DNA from: Streptomyces violaceusniger
Lineage (GTDB): Bacteria > Actinomycetota > Actinomycetes > Streptomycetales > Streptomycetaceae
DNA length: 64,000 nucleotides
NCBI GenBank assembly: GCA_005405945.1
Contig: BJHW01000001.1
Location: 3,596,001 to 3,660,000 of the forward strand
Direction: 5' to 3'
The notes beneath the pieces were generated by a model. It was given only the letters and a program-made list of their open reading frames with translations. It was not told the DNA's origin and did no database searches. Position 1 is the first letter of the stretch; each line of letters starts with the position of its first letter. The translations under genes and the position numbers were made by a program. Positions 52,039 to 61,195 of the stretch are shown here, piece by piece.

Positions 52039-53633
52039 GTGACCGAGCCGCACGATGGCGACCCACCCCCGGGCCTCGATCTGACCACCGCCGAATGGGG
52101 CATGTGGCAGGCGTTCCGCAACGGCAGCACCCATGACCTGCGCACCTCCCATCCCCAGCGGAACGACCCTCAGGACCGTACGCCTGGGGCCCGGAGCGCA
52201 GTGTCCGCGCGCGTGTCGTGGCCCTCCTGCTGCTGGACGGGCCGCCCCCGCAGCCGGGCCGGGTCTCGGCGCTCAAGCTCAACGGGGTGCACATCACCGG
52301 CACGCTCGATCTGGCCGGCGGAAACATCGAGCCCTACGTGGAGCTCAAGAACTGCCGCTTCGAGCGGGAGGTGCTGGTCCCCGAGGCGCAGTTCACCACC
52401 CTGCGCCTGGTGGGCTGCTCCCTCCCCCGGCTGGAGGCGGCCCGGCTGCGCACCGAGGGCGATCTGCATCTGCCGCGCTGTGTGGTCGAGCACGGGATCC
52501 GGCTCACCGACGCCCATATCGGCACCGATTTACTGCTCAACCAGCTCATCGTGCGCCGCGACCGCCGGGGCATGTCGATCAGCGCCGACGGGCTGACCGT
52601 CGCCCAGGACTTCCAGGCCGACATGATCGAGTCGTACGGCGAGCTGAGCCTGCGGGGGGCGCAGATCGGCGTGTCGCTCAGCCTGCGCGGCAGCCGGCTG
52701 CGCAACCCTTACGGCCGCCGCGCGCTCAACGCGCCACAGCTGACCGTGGAGCGCAGCCTGTACCTCACCGCGGGCGGGGTGAGCACGTACTCCAGCGGCT
52801 CCACCCCGCCGTACGGCACCGCCTCCACCCCCACCCGCGGCACCCGGATCCAGCGCTTCGAGTGCGAGGGCGGGATCCGGCTGGACGACGGGCGGATCGG
52901 CGACGCCATCGACTTCGACCAGGCCCGCTTCATCATGGAGAACGACCAGGAGCTGTCGCTGCGCCGGGTCCAGACGCCCGAGCTGCGCTTCCTCGGGGAG
53001 CGGCCGCAGCGCGGCCGGGTGATCCTCTCCGGCGCCCGGGTGGTCAACCTCGTCGACAAGTCGGTGAGCTGGCCGGGGCCCGGCGGGCTGACCATGGCCG
53101 GGTTCAGCTATGAGTGCCTGATCCCGCGCGGCCACTTCCCGCTGGCCCGGCGGCTGGAGTGGGTGGCCGCCGCCACGCCCGAGTACGCGCCCGAGCCGTA
53201 CGAGATGCTGGCCAACACCATGCGGGCCAGCGGCGAGGACGCCGACGCGCGTGAGGTGCAGCTCGCCAAGCAGCGGCGCCGCCGGGAGACGCTGCCGCTC
53301 GCCGGGAAGGTGTGGGGCTATCTCCAGGACTGGACGGTGGCCTACGGCTACCGCCCGGGCCGGGCGGCGGTGTGGATGGCGGTGCTGTGGGCGGTCGGCT
53401 CGGTGTTCTTCGCCCACAACCGGCCGGAGGCGCTGAAGCCGGACGAAGCGCCGAACTGGAACGCCTCGCTGTACACGCTCGATCTGCTGATCCCGGTCAT
53501 CGACCTGGGCATGGACGGCTACTGGAAGCCGACCGGCGCCGTCCAATGGGCCTCCATCATCATGATCCTCCTGGGCTGGGTGCTGGCCACCGCGGTCGCC
53601 GCCGGAGCGTCCCGGCTGCTGCGGCGCCAGTGA
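52039..53633 (+). CDS. Membrane protein with N-terminal beta-solenoid repeats, one-base frameshift
   Basis: GTG 52039 with AGGAGG 9 nt upstream reads MTEPHDGDPPPGLDLTTAEW, and at the CC pair 52176-52177 one base is missing; restoring it gives QDPYAWGPERSVRARVVALL. The N-terminal 330 residues are a regular pattern of 20-24-residue strands (GTLDLAGGNIE, LRLVGCSLPRLEAA, DLHLPRCVVEHGIRLTDAHI), a pentapeptide-like or bactofilin-like beta helix. Two or three membrane helices follow at the C-terminus (AVWMAVLWAVGSVFFAH, WASIIMILLGWVLATAVAAG). Restored length 531 aa. Known widely in streptomycetes as hypothetical or oxidoreductase; I see no enzyme motif. Confidence 0.8.
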
Positions 53634-53688
53634 CGGCTGCTCCGGCACCAGTGAAAGGGGACGCGCGGGGCCATTAGGCTTACGCCCC

Positions 53689-54429
53689 GTGACCTCCGCG
53701 CGCCTTCCGCTCTTCCCGCTGAACACGGTGCTGTTCCCGGGGCTCGTCATGCCCCTGAACGTCTTCGAGCAGCGGTATCGCTCCCTGATGCGCGATCTGT
53801 CGGCGCTCCCCGAGGACGCGCCGCGCCGGTTCGGGGTGATCGCGATCAGGGACGGCCACGAGGTCGCGCCGAGCGCGATCGGCCTCCCGGACTCCCTCGC
53901 GCTGCCGGACCCCGGCCCCACGGCCGGGTTCGGCCCCGACCCCGCCAAGTCCTTCTACTCCGTGGGGTGCGTGGCGGACGCGGCCACCATCCGGGAGCAG
54001 GAGGACGGCACCTTCGAGGTGCTGGCCACCGGCACCACCCGCTTCGAGCTGGTCTCCGTGGACTCCTCGGGTTCGTATCTGACGGCCGAGGTCAAGGAGC
54101 TGGAGGAGGAGCAGGGCGAGGGTGCCGGGGCGCTGGCCTCGGGGGTCGTACGGGCCTTCCGCCTGTACCAGAAGCGGCTCGCGGGCGCCCGGGAGCGCAC
54201 CCTGGCGGCCGAGCAGGACCTGCCGGGCGAGCCGTCCGTCCTCTCCTACCTGGTGGCGGCCGCGGCCGTGCTGGACACGCCCGCGAAGCAGCGGCTGCTC
54301 CAGGCGCCGGACACCGCGAGCCGGCTGGCCGACGAGCTGAAACTCCTTCGCGCCGAGAGCGCGGTCATCGGTAAGCTCCCCTCGCTCCCGGCCGTCGATC
54401 TGACCCGCGGGCCCACCAGCCCCAACTGA
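53689..54429 (+). CDS. Lon N-terminal (LonB substrate-binding) domain protein
   Basis: 246 aa, GTG 53689. RLPLFPLNTVLFPGLVMPLN opens the PUA-like Lon substrate-binding domain, with VFEQRYRSLMRDL, FGVIAIRDGHEV, YSVGCVADAATIREQEDGTF, EVLATGTTRFELVSVD. The C-terminal 90 residues are helical. There is no ATPase or protease domain. Such stand-alone proteins may bind unfolded or tagged proteins. It ends 11 nt before ybaK and is probably cotranscribed. Confidence 0.9.
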   Translation: MTSARLPLFPLNTVLFPGLVMPLNVFEQRYRSLMRDLSALPEDAPRRFGVIAIRDGHEVAPSAIGLPDSLALPDPGPTAGFGPDPAKSFYSVGCVADAATIREQEDGTFEVLATGTTRFELVSVDSSGSYLTAEVKELEEEQGEGAGALASGVVRAFRLYQKRLAGARERTLAAEQDLPGEPSVLSYLVAAAAVLDTPAKQRLLQAPDTASRLADELKLLRAESAVIGKLPSLPAVDLTRGPTSPN

Positions 54430-54440
54430 CGCGGACGAAC

Positions 54441-54944
54441 ATGCCCAAGAAGACCAGGAAGAACTCGGCGGGCACCCCCGCCACCACCGCCCTGACCGCC
54501 GCGGGCACGGAGTTCACCGTGCACTCCTACGAGCACGACCCGGCGGCCCCGTCCTACGGCGAGGAGGCCGCCCAGGCGCTCGGCGTCGCACCGGAGCGGG
54601 TCTTCAAGACCCTCGTCGCGAGCGTCGATGACCGCCTTACGGTCGCCATCGTGCCGGTCTCGGCCACGCTCGACCTCAAGGCGCTCGCCTCCGCGGTGGG
54701 CGGCAAACGGGCCACGATGGCGGATCCGGCCCTGGCCGAGCGCACCACGGGCTATGTGCGGGGCGGGATCTCCCCGCTCGGTCAGCGCAAGCGCCTCCCC
54801 ACGGCGCTGGACGCGTCGGCGTCCGGCTACGAGACGATCTGCGTCTCGGCGGGCCGTCGCGGGCTGGAGGTCGAGCTGTCGCCCAAGGACCTGGCGTCGC
54901 TGACCGACGCGGTGGTGGCGCCGATCGCGCGCTCCGGCAGGTAG
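54441..54944 (+). CDS. ybaK: Cys-tRNA(Pro)/Cys-tRNA(Cys) deacylase
   Basis: 167 aa. YbaK/EbsC domain: TPATTALTAAGTEFTVHSYE, AQALGVAPERVFKTLVASVD, the catalytic-region Lys in RVFKTLV, ATLDLKALASAVGGKRATMA, and GYVRGGISPLGQRKRLPTAL. It hydrolyses Cys mischarged onto tRNA(Pro), a trans-editing step. Its last 118 nt overlap the 3' end of the convergent hypothetical gene. Confidence 0.93.
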   Translation: MPKKTRKNSAGTPATTALTAAGTEFTVHSYEHDPAAPSYGEEAAQALGVAPERVFKTLVASVDDRLTVAIVPVSATLDLKALASAVGGKRATMADPALAERTTGYVRGGISPLGQRKRLPTALDASASGYETICVSAGRRGLEVELSPKDLASLTDAVVAPIARSGR

Positions 54945-55636
54945 CGGGTCCGGGCCCGGACCACCTGCCCGTCGCGGATCTCCACGTCGTACTCGGCGGC
55001 GGGCCCGAGCGGGCCCCGGGCGGCGAGCGCGTCGCCGTCCAGCCGCCCGCTCTGCCGGGCCCACTCCAGCCGGACCATGGTGTCGGCCGCCTGGGCGCAG
55101 GGGTCCGGCCCTCCGGGCGGCGCCCGCAGGAGGGGCGCCGGGCGGGCCCAGTCCTCGGCCACCCCCTCCACCCGCTCCAGATAGCGGCGCGGGGACCAGC
55201 GCGGCGAGGCGAGGGCGGCCAGGACGGCGCGGGCCGTGGCCTCGCAGTCCACCACCGCCGCCTCCCCGGGGCCGCCCAGCGCGGCGTCGGCGTGGCGGGC
55301 CCCGCCCGGGGCGACGCGCAGCACGACTCCCGCGCGCCGGTCCTCCTCCGCCGGTACGGACAGCGGCCCGGACGGCCGCGCGGGATCGCGGGGCGCCGGT
55401 TCGGCTCCCGGGGCCCAGCGCCGTACGGCCGCCACCAGCGCGCCCAGCCCTTCGCAGGCCGTGGCCGCCCCGGTGGGCCCGGTCACCAGCCAGCCCCCGC
55501 TTCCGGCCACCACCCGCACCCCTGGCCGGTCCACCGCGCGCGCCGCGGCGAGGCCCACCGCCCGCCGGGCCGCGACCCCGGCGGTCCAGGGCCGCGCCCA
55601 GTCGAACGCGCCACGCTCACCGCACGCCCCGCACAT
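54827..55636 (-). CDS. Hypothetical Ala/Arg-rich protein (269 aa)
   Basis: ATG 55636 with GGAGG 6 nt upstream (MCGACGERGAFDWARPWTAG). Recognisable parts are ACEGLGALVAAVRRWAPGAE, VLRVAPGGARHADAALGG, an alanine-rich helix AAVVDCEATARAVLAALASP and RYLPERAIGATTASV at the end. No family or motif I know; a cytoplasmic alpha/beta protein from its hydrophobicity. The stop lies 118 nt inside the 3' end of ybaK in convergent direction; the true end may be earlier if a base is missing, as in neighbouring genes. Confidence 0.6.
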   Translation of the reverse strand: MCGACGERGAFDWARPWTAGVAARRAVGLAAARAVDRPGVRVVAGSGGWLVTGPTGAATACEGLGALVAAVRRWAPGAEPAPRDPARPSGPLSVPAEEDRRAGVVLRVAPGGARHADAALGGPGEAAVVDCEATARAVLAALASPRWSPRRYLERVEGVAEDWARPAPLLRAPPGGPDPCAQAADTMVRLEWARQSGRLDGDALAARGPLGPAAEYDVEIRDGQVVRARTRYLPERAIGATTASVSDARSLGDSSTSSPRRPAETQIVS

Positions 55637-55706
55637 CGCACACCTCCTTCCCTTGGCCGGCGTCCCCTTGGCCGGTAGCTCCTTGGGCCGCGTCACCGGC
55701 CGTGGG

Positions 55707-56444
55707 CTAGGGCATCACGTCGCCACTGTTGGGGCCGAGGGTCTGGCCGACGTACAGATTGCCTCCGGGGTCGCTGGCGAGCAGGACGGCGGTCGGGGCG
55801 ACCTCTTCGGGTCGGCCGAACCGCCCCAGCGGCAGTTCGGCCTGTTTGGCCTCCTTCCACTCCGGGGTGATCCCGGCGACCATCGGGGTGTCGATCGGCC
55901 CCGGCGCGATGGCGTTCACCAGGACGCCCCGCTCCGCGACCTCCAGCGCCAGCGACTTGGTCAGGCCGATGACCCCGGCCTTGGCGGCCGCGTAGTGGGC
56001 CAGCGACCGGCCGCCCTTGATGCCGAGCTGCGAGGCGATGTTGATGACCCGCCCCCAGCCCCGTTCGGCCATCTGGGGCACGGCATAGCGGCAGCAGAGG
56101 AAGACACCCGTCAGATCGACCGCCAGGGTCTCGGACCACACCTGGGGGTCCATCTCCATCAGCGGCGCCTCGGTGAGGATGCCTGCCGCGTTGACCAGGA
56201 TGTCGATCCCGCCGAACTCCCCGACCGCCGCCGCCATCACCGCCTCCACGGCGGCCGGGTCGCTCACGTCCACGGCCATGTGTCCCGCCGCACCGCACCG
56301 CGCGGCGACCGCCTTCGCCCGCTCCGCGTCGCGGTCGGCCACCACCACCCGGGCCCCTTCGGCCGTGTACGCCTCGGCGACGGCGCGGCCGATGCCGCTG
56401 GCCCCGCCGGTGATGAACGCGGTCCGTCCGTCCAGCGCACCCAT
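55707..56444 (-). CDS. SDR family oxidoreductase (3-oxoacyl/2-deoxygluconate type)
   Basis: 245 aa, ATG 56444 with GGAGGGAG upstream. TGGASGIGRAVAEAY, VVADRDAERAKAV (Asp after strand 2 suggests NAD(H)), ILVNAAG, INIASQLGIKGGRSLAHYAA with the AHYAAAKAG catalytic Tyr/Lys, and IAPGPIDTPMVAG. It lies 13 nt after the next SDR gene, in the same operon; the pair may do successive oxidations or reductions of one substrate. Confidence 0.92.
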   Translation of the reverse strand: MGALDGRTAFITGGASGIGRAVAEAYTAEGARVVVADRDAERAKAVAARCGAAGHMAVDVSDPAAVEAVMAAAVGEFGGIDILVNAAGILTEAPLMEMDPQVWSETLAVDLTGVFLCCRYAVPQMAERGWGRVINIASQLGIKGGRSLAHYAAAKAGVIGLTKSLALEVAERGVLVNAIAPGPIDTPMVAGITPEWKEAKQAELPLGRFGRPEEVAPTAVLLASDPGGNLYVGQTLGPNSGDVMP

Positions 56445-56457
56445 CAGCGCTCCCTCC

Positions 56458-57237
56458 TCATACCGGCATCCGCACGGTGAGCCCACCGTCGACGGTCAGG
56501 CTCTGGCCCGTGATGTACGAGGCGTCGTCCGAGGTCAGATAGGCGATCGCGGAGGCGACCTCCTCCGGCCGCCCGACCCGTCCCCAGGGGATGGACCCGG
56601 CGGCGCGGGAAAGCCCCTCGGGGCCGAGGGAGTTGACCGGATCGGAGGACTGCGGGGTTTCGATGAGCCCCGGGACGACGGAGTTGACCCGGATGGCCCG
56701 TGGGGCGAGTTCGACCGCGAGGCTCCGGCACAGCCCGAGCACCCCGGCCTTCGCGGCGGCGTAGTGGGCGTGGTCGTCCCATCCGTAGACCCCGCCCGCG
56801 ATGGAGGACACCGCCACCATCGCGCCCGGTCCGTCCATCCGCCGCGCCGCGGAGCGCAGGGTGCGCAGCACTCCGGTCAGGTCGACCGAGAGCATGTCGT
56901 CCCAGGCGGCGTCGGTGAGTTCGTCGAGCGCGGCCCGGCGCAGCACTCCGGCGCCCGCCACGGCGATGTCCAGGCGGCCGAAGACGTCGACGGCGTGTTC
57001 GGCGAACGATTCGACCTGCGCGGGGTCGCGCACATCGACCTCGTACCGCGCGCACTCCCCGCCCGCCGCCTTCACCAGGCGCTCGGTCTCGGTGGGGTCA
57101 TGGGGGTCGCCGGGGTAGCTACCGATGACGGTGCGCACCCCGCGGCGGGCGTACTCCACCGCGAGCGCGCGGCCGATGCCGCTGGCCGCACCGGTGATGA
57201 CGGCGACCCGATGGTCCGACTGGTCTGTCCTTAGCAC
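56458..57237 (-). CDS. SDR family oxidoreductase
   Basis: 259 aa, GTG/ATG-type start at 57237. [53 protein letters not shown] with the AHYAAAKAG Tyr/Lys pair, and [16 protein letters not shown] loop. The absence of the usual NNAG (here VAGAG) is a mild change. Ends 13 nt before the downstream SDR and starts 22 nt after the MFS gene. Confidence 0.92.
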   Translation of the reverse strand: MLRTDQSDHRVAVITGAASGIGRALAVEYARRGVRTVIGSYPGDPHDPTETERLVKAAGGECARYEVDVRDPAQVESFAEHAVDVFGRLDIAVAGAGVLRRAALDELTDAAWDDMLSVDLTGVLRTLRSAARRMDGPGAMVAVSSIAGGVYGWDDHAHYAAAKAGVLGLCRSLAVELAPRAIRVNSVVPGLIETPQSSDPVNSLGPEGLSRAAGSIPWGRVGRPEEVASAIAYLTSDDASYITGQSLTVDGGLTVRMPV

Positions 57238-57259
57238 TGTTGTCGTTCTCCCGGTGAGT

Positions 57260-58588
57260 TCAGGCTTCGAGGGTGTCGACCCGGCGGGCGGCGAACATCA
57301 CGAAGCCGGACAGGAAGGTGCCGACCGCTCCCACGAGCAGCGCCGTCTGGTTCCAGTGGGCGCCGGAGGCGAGCATCGCGGTGGCGATGGCGCCGGCGGC
57401 GATGGCCCCGGGCTGGCTGAACGCGTTGATGAACGAGGTGCCGGTGGCCCGGCACTGGGTGTCGTAGCACTCACCCATGTAGAAGAGCATCGCCGCGTAC
57501 GGGCCGATCAGGAAGAACATGCCCAGGGAGTAGAACAGCACCACGGGGACGGTGCCGTGGGCGACGGTCAGCATGAGGGCGAAGAGGACGCCCGAGAGGA
57601 TCCAGCCACAGGCGATCACATTGCGGCGTCCGAAGCGGTCGCCGGCCCAGCCGTGGAAGAGGTATCCGGCGAAGCCGACGGCGTTGATGACGATGAAGAG
57701 CAGCAGCGAGTTGGCGAAGCTGACGCCCTTGGCCCTGGTGAGTACCGTGGTGCCCAGGACGCTGAAGATCTGGATGCCGAACCAGTTGGCCAGCCAGGCG
57801 AAGCTGAGCACCAGGGTGTTGCGCCGGGCGCGGCCACGGAAGATCTCCAGCAGTGGTGCGGAGGGCGTCTCGTCCACGCCGTACTCCGCGGCGAGCCGTC
57901 GTGCCTCTTCCTCGTCGCCGGACCGGCGCAGCTCGCGCAGGCGCCGCTGGAGTTCGAACTGCGGGGTCTCCGGCAGTCCGCGGCGCAGCAGGGCGATGAC
58001 GACGGCCGGGAAGGTGGCCAGCAGGAAGCAGCCGCGCCAGCCGACGAGCGGGAGGAACACGGCGACGAAGGCCGCGGCCACCAGGGTGCCGACCGGCCAG
58101 CCGGACTGCACCAGGCTGTAGATGAAACCGCGGCGCTTCTTGATCGCCTCATCCTCGGTGACGGCGTAGATCTCGTTCAGATAGGTGGTGTTGACCGCCT
58201 GTTCGGACAGTCCGAGCCCGCCCAGGGACCGGACGCCGACCAGGTAGGAGGCGTTGATGGTGCCCGCCGAAGCGGCGGACGCCAGGGCGGTGCCCGAGAC
58301 GGTGAGGATCATGCCCTTACGGCGGCCGAGCCGGTCGACGAGCGGGCCGACGCCGAGGACGACGACGGCCGTTCCGACCGATATCAGGGTGGAGACCAGG
58401 GCCGCTCGCTCCTCGCTCCATCCGAAGCGGCTGGAGATCTCCGGCAGGAGGGTGCCGAACAAGATGTAGTCGTATACGGCGAACACCCAGGCGCAGAACG
58501 CGATGGCCGTCGCCTTTCTGGTGGGACGTACGCCGATGCGCGGAAGTCTGCGGGCGGGGGCGAGCGGGCCGGAGGAGACTGTGGTCAT
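57260..58588 (-). CDS. MFS transporter (aromatic acid/metabolite:H+ symporter-like)
   Basis: 442 aa, twelve membrane helices. The AAHS/MHS group signs are [20 protein letters not shown] in helix 1, [17 protein letters not shown] between helices 2 and 3, [20 protein letters not shown], and [16 protein letters not shown] in the second half. A cytoplasmic arginine-rich loop ([20 protein letters not shown]) sits in the middle. It should import an organic acid or small polar compound with protons. It lies between the deacetylase-like gene and the two SDRs. Confidence 0.92.
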   Translation of the reverse strand: MTTVSSGPLAPARRLPRIGVRPTRKATAIAFCAWVFAVYDYILFGTLLPEISSRFGWSEERAALVSTLISVGTAVVVLGVGPLVDRLGRRKGMILTVSGTALASAASAGTINASYLVGVRSLGGLGLSEQAVNTTYLNEIYAVTEDEAIKKRRGFIYSLVQSGWPVGTLVAAAFVAVFLPLVGWRGCFLLATFPAVVIALLRRGLPETPQFELQRRLRELRRSGDEEEARRLAAEYGVDETPSAPLLEIFRGRARRNTLVLSFAWLANWFGIQIFSVLGTTVLTRAKGVSFANSLLLFIVINAVGFAGYLFHGWAGDRFGRRNVIACGWILSGVLFALMLTVAHGTVPVVLFYSLGMFFLIGPYAAMLFYMGECYDTQCRATGTSFINAFSQPGAIAAGAIATAMLASGAHWNQTALLVGAVGTFLSGFVMFAARRVDTLEA

Positions 58589-58775
58589 GACAGGTGCCCC
58601 TTGTCGGAAGCGGGGGATCGCCGCGCCGTCGCGGCGAAGGGGAGAAGGGGAGGGGACGTGCTTCGGCCGGGGTGGGGCCGGGGCCGGGCGGCAAAATGAC
58701 CTGTCGTCCGGGGGGGAGGGAGGCGCGCCACGGCGCGGGGTGCCGCGCTCGGGGGGGACCGGGATGGAGGGGTGC

Positions 58776-58870
58776 TTCGGGGGTCAGGCCCTGGGGAGCT
58801 TCGAGGGTCTGGCCCTGGGGAGCTTCGGGGGTCTGGCCCTGGGGGGAGCTTCGGGTGTCAGGCCCTGGGG
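58776..58870. repeat. 24-26 bp tandem repeat overlapping the 3' end of the deacetylase-like gene
   Basis: Four copies of GTCAGGCCCTGGGGAGCTTC-type units with GGCCCTGGGG at 58787, 58811, 58835 and 58861. The last copy is the stop region of the gene ending at 58858. The rest of the 269-base gap to the MFS gene holds a ribosome binding site and no gene. Confidence 0.75.
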
Positions 58871-59736
58871 AAGCGGGCCTTGAAGTCGGTGGAGATCTCG
58901 TCGAAGGTCGACCAGCGCACGCCCTCGTGACCGCTGATGTACTCGATGAGCCGCTCCAGCATGAGCAGCGTCTGGGGCCTGCCCGAGACATCGGGGTGGA
59001 TTGTCACGGTAAAGGCCGCATAGTCCATTTCCCGGTAGACCCAGTCGAACTGATCACGCCAGGTCTGCTCCAGGTCGCGCGGGCTGACGAAGCCATGACT
59101 GTTCGCGCTGGCCTTGACGAACATCATGGGCGGCAGGTCGTCGAGGTACCAGTTGGCCGGGATCTCGACCAGCCCGGTCTCCTCGCCGCGCACCAGCGGT
59201 TTCATCCACTCCTCGGCCGGACGCGAGTAGTCGATCTTCGTCCAGCTGTCGCCCACCCGGACGTAGTAGGGGTGGAAGTCGTTGTGCATCAGCGAGTGGT
59301 CATAAGCGATGCCGCGCTCGATCAGCAGCTCGTTGGTCACCGGTGAGAACTCCCACCAGGGGGCGACATAGCCGGTCGGGCGGCGCCCGGAGACCTTCTC
59401 GATCAGCTCGATGCTCCGGTCCAGGATCGCGCTCTCCTGGGCCCGGGTCATCGCGATCGGGTTCTCGTGCGAGTAGCCGTGGGCGCCGATCTCATGGCCC
59501 GCGTCGACCACCTGGCGGGTCTGGTCGGGGAAGGTCTCCAGGGAGTGGCCGGGGATGAACCAGGTGGTGCGCAGTTCCTTCCGCTCGAAGAGGCGCAGCA
59601 GGCGCGGCACCCCGACCTCCCCGGCGAACAGGCCACGGGAGATGTCACAGGGCGAGTCCTCGCCGCCGTAGGAGCCCAGCCAGCCCGCCACCGCGTCGAC
59701 GTCGACCCCGAACGCCACAAAGATCTCTTTAGCCAT
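58858..59736 (-). CDS. Polysaccharide-deacetylase-fold metallohydrolase (H. pylori HP0310/PgdA type)
   Basis: 292 aa, ATG 59736. The NodB-type metal site is [20 protein letters not shown] with Asp pair, then [16 protein letters not shown] (His-x4-His), and [19 protein letters not shown] with the C-terminal His. [40 protein letters not shown] and [20 protein letters not shown] closely recall HP0310 of Helicobacter pylori, described as a peptidoglycan deacetylase. Related bacterial proteins act on small cyclic imides or allantoin-like substrates. There is no signal peptide, so a cytoplasmic small-molecule hydrolase is likelier than a wall enzyme. Gene order with asparaginase, MFS and SDRs supports catabolism. 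Confidence 0.88.
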   Translation of the reverse strand: MAKEIFVAFGVDVDAVAGWLGSYGGEDSPCDISRGLFAGEVGVPRLLRLFERKELRTTWFIPGHSLETFPDQTRQVVDAGHEIGAHGYSHENPIAMTRAQESAILDRSIELIEKVSGRRPTGYVAPWWEFSPVTNELLIERGIAYDHSLMHNDFHPYYVRVGDSWTKIDYSRPAEEWMKPLVRGEETGLVEIPANWYLDDLPPMMFVKASANSHGFVSPRDLEQTWRDQFDWVYREMDYAAFTVTIHPDVSGRPQTLLMLERLIEYISGHEGVRWSTFDEISTDFKARFPRA

Positions 59737-59971
59737 GGGTGGTCCTACCTTTCAAGGGTGGTTGCTCTGGTCATTCGTAAGATCGGAGGGCCCGGGGGCT
59801 TTGGGTATGGCTGCATGGTGGGCGCCTTTTGGATGGCTCAAAGGACTTGGCCGCCCGGAGCCCCGCGACGACTCGACCGCCAATTGGGAGACGCGACCCG
59901 ATCGCTGCTGTAGGACAACGTCGGCGAGGTCGTCTGCGGGAGTGAAGTGACGACGAGCTGGTGGAGGGAAC
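59737..59971 (+). ncRNA. Candidate IS110 left-end noncoding region (possible bridge RNA)
   Basis: 235 nt without a gene, directly upstream of the transposase. Two potential structures: GGGCGCCTTTTGG...CCGCCC with inner CCTTT/AAAGG pairing (about 59819-59856), and a long-range pairing of CGACGACTCG (about 59867) with CGAGGTCGTC (about 59925). IS110-group elements are known to encode a guide RNA in this position. The left IS boundary is not defined; the first 40-80 nt may be the promoter region of the divergent hydrolase gene. Confidence 0.4.
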
Positions 59972-61195
59972 GTGCCCGAGATCTGGGCCGGAGTGGACAT
60001 CGGCAAGGAACATCACCACTGCGTGGTGATCAACGCGGACGGCGAACGGTTGCTTTCCCGCCGGGTCCTCAACGACGAAACCGAGCTGCTCCAGCTCATC
60101 GGCGATGTCCTGGAGATATCTACGGATGTGCTGTGGGCCGTCGACCTCAACCACGGCGCCGCCGCCCTGCTGATCGGCCTGCTCCTCGGCCACGGCCAGC
60201 CCATGGCCTATCTCACCGGCCTGGCCGTCCACCGCGCCTCGGTCACCTACAAGGGCGAGGGCAAGACCGACGCGAAGGACGCCTTCGTCATCGCCGACCA
60301 GGCCCGCGTCCGCCGCGACCTCGGCCTCCTGCGGCCCGGTGACGAGATCGCTGTCGACCTGCGCACCCTGACCGCCCGACGCTTGGACGTGGTCTTCGAC
60401 CGCACCCGGCAGATCAACCGGCTCCGTGCCCAACTGCTGGAGGTGTTCCCTGCGTTGGAGCGGTCGCTGGACCTGGTCAACAAGGGCCCGGTGATGCTGC
60501 TGACCGGCTACCAGACCCCGGCCGCGATCCGCCGCGCCGGCGTCAAGCGGATCGAGACCTGGCTGAAAAACCGCAAGGTCCGCGGTGCCGCCGCGCTGGC
60601 GAAGACGGCTGTGGAGGCCGCCCAGGCGCAGATGACCGCGCTGCCCGGCGAAAAGCTGGCGGCCGCCATGGTGGTCCGCCTCGCGAAGGGGGTGATGGCC
60701 CTTGATGAGGAGATCGTCGAGCTTGACGCCCTGATCGAGGCCACGTTTCGCGAGCATCCGCACGCCGAGGTGATCCGCAGCCTGCCCGGCATGGGCCCCA
60801 AGCTCGGCGCCGAATTCATCGCCGCGACCGGCGGTGACATGGACGCCTTCGGCAGCGCCGACCGCCTGGCTGGCTTCGCCGGCCTTGCCCCCAGGCCCCG
60901 TGACTCCGGCCGCGTCAGCGGCAACCTGCGCCGCCCCCGGCGCTACCACCGCGGACTGCTGCGCTCGATGTACCTCTCGGCGATGGTCAGCATCACGACA
61001 TGCCCGCGTCCAAGGCGTACTACCAGCGGAAGAGAAGCGAGGGGAAGGGCCACAAGCAGGCCCTGCTCGCGCTCGCCCGCCGCAGGCTCAACGTCCTGTG
61101 GGCGATGATCCGTGACGGACAGTGCTACCAAGGTTCACCTCCCGCCACGACTGCGGCTTGACATCACGATTGGGAAGTCCTTTCCAGTGAGTTGT
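59800..61195 (+). mobile_element. IS110-family insertion sequence (approximate limits)
   Basis: Transposase plus noncoding left end, about 1.4 kb. IS110 elements have no long terminal inverted repeats and no target duplication, so the limits are estimates. AAAGGACTT at 59840-59848 and its reverse complement AAGTCCTTT at 61178-61186 are subterminal inverted copies that might mark the ends. The right end then lies within the last codons of the asparaginase gene. Confidence 0.6.
59972..61161 (+). CDS. IS110-family transposase, one-base frameshift
   Basis: GTG 59972 after GGAGG. The N-terminal DEDD domain (DEDD_Tnp_IS110) opens with IWAGVDIGKEHHHCVVINAD, and has WAVDLNHGAAALLIGLL, TYKGEGKTDAKDAFVIADQA. 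The coiled-coil middle precedes the Transposase_20 domain LPGMGPKLGAEFIAATGGDM, RLAGFAGLAPRPRDSGRVSG with the conserved Ser. At the C run 61003-61005 one base is missing; restoring it gives SKAYYQRKRSEGKGHKQALL and the final ALARRRLNVLWAMIRDGQCYQ. Restored length 396 aa, normal for the family. If the lesion is real the copy is dead; the pattern elsewhere says it is an error. Confidence 0.93.
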
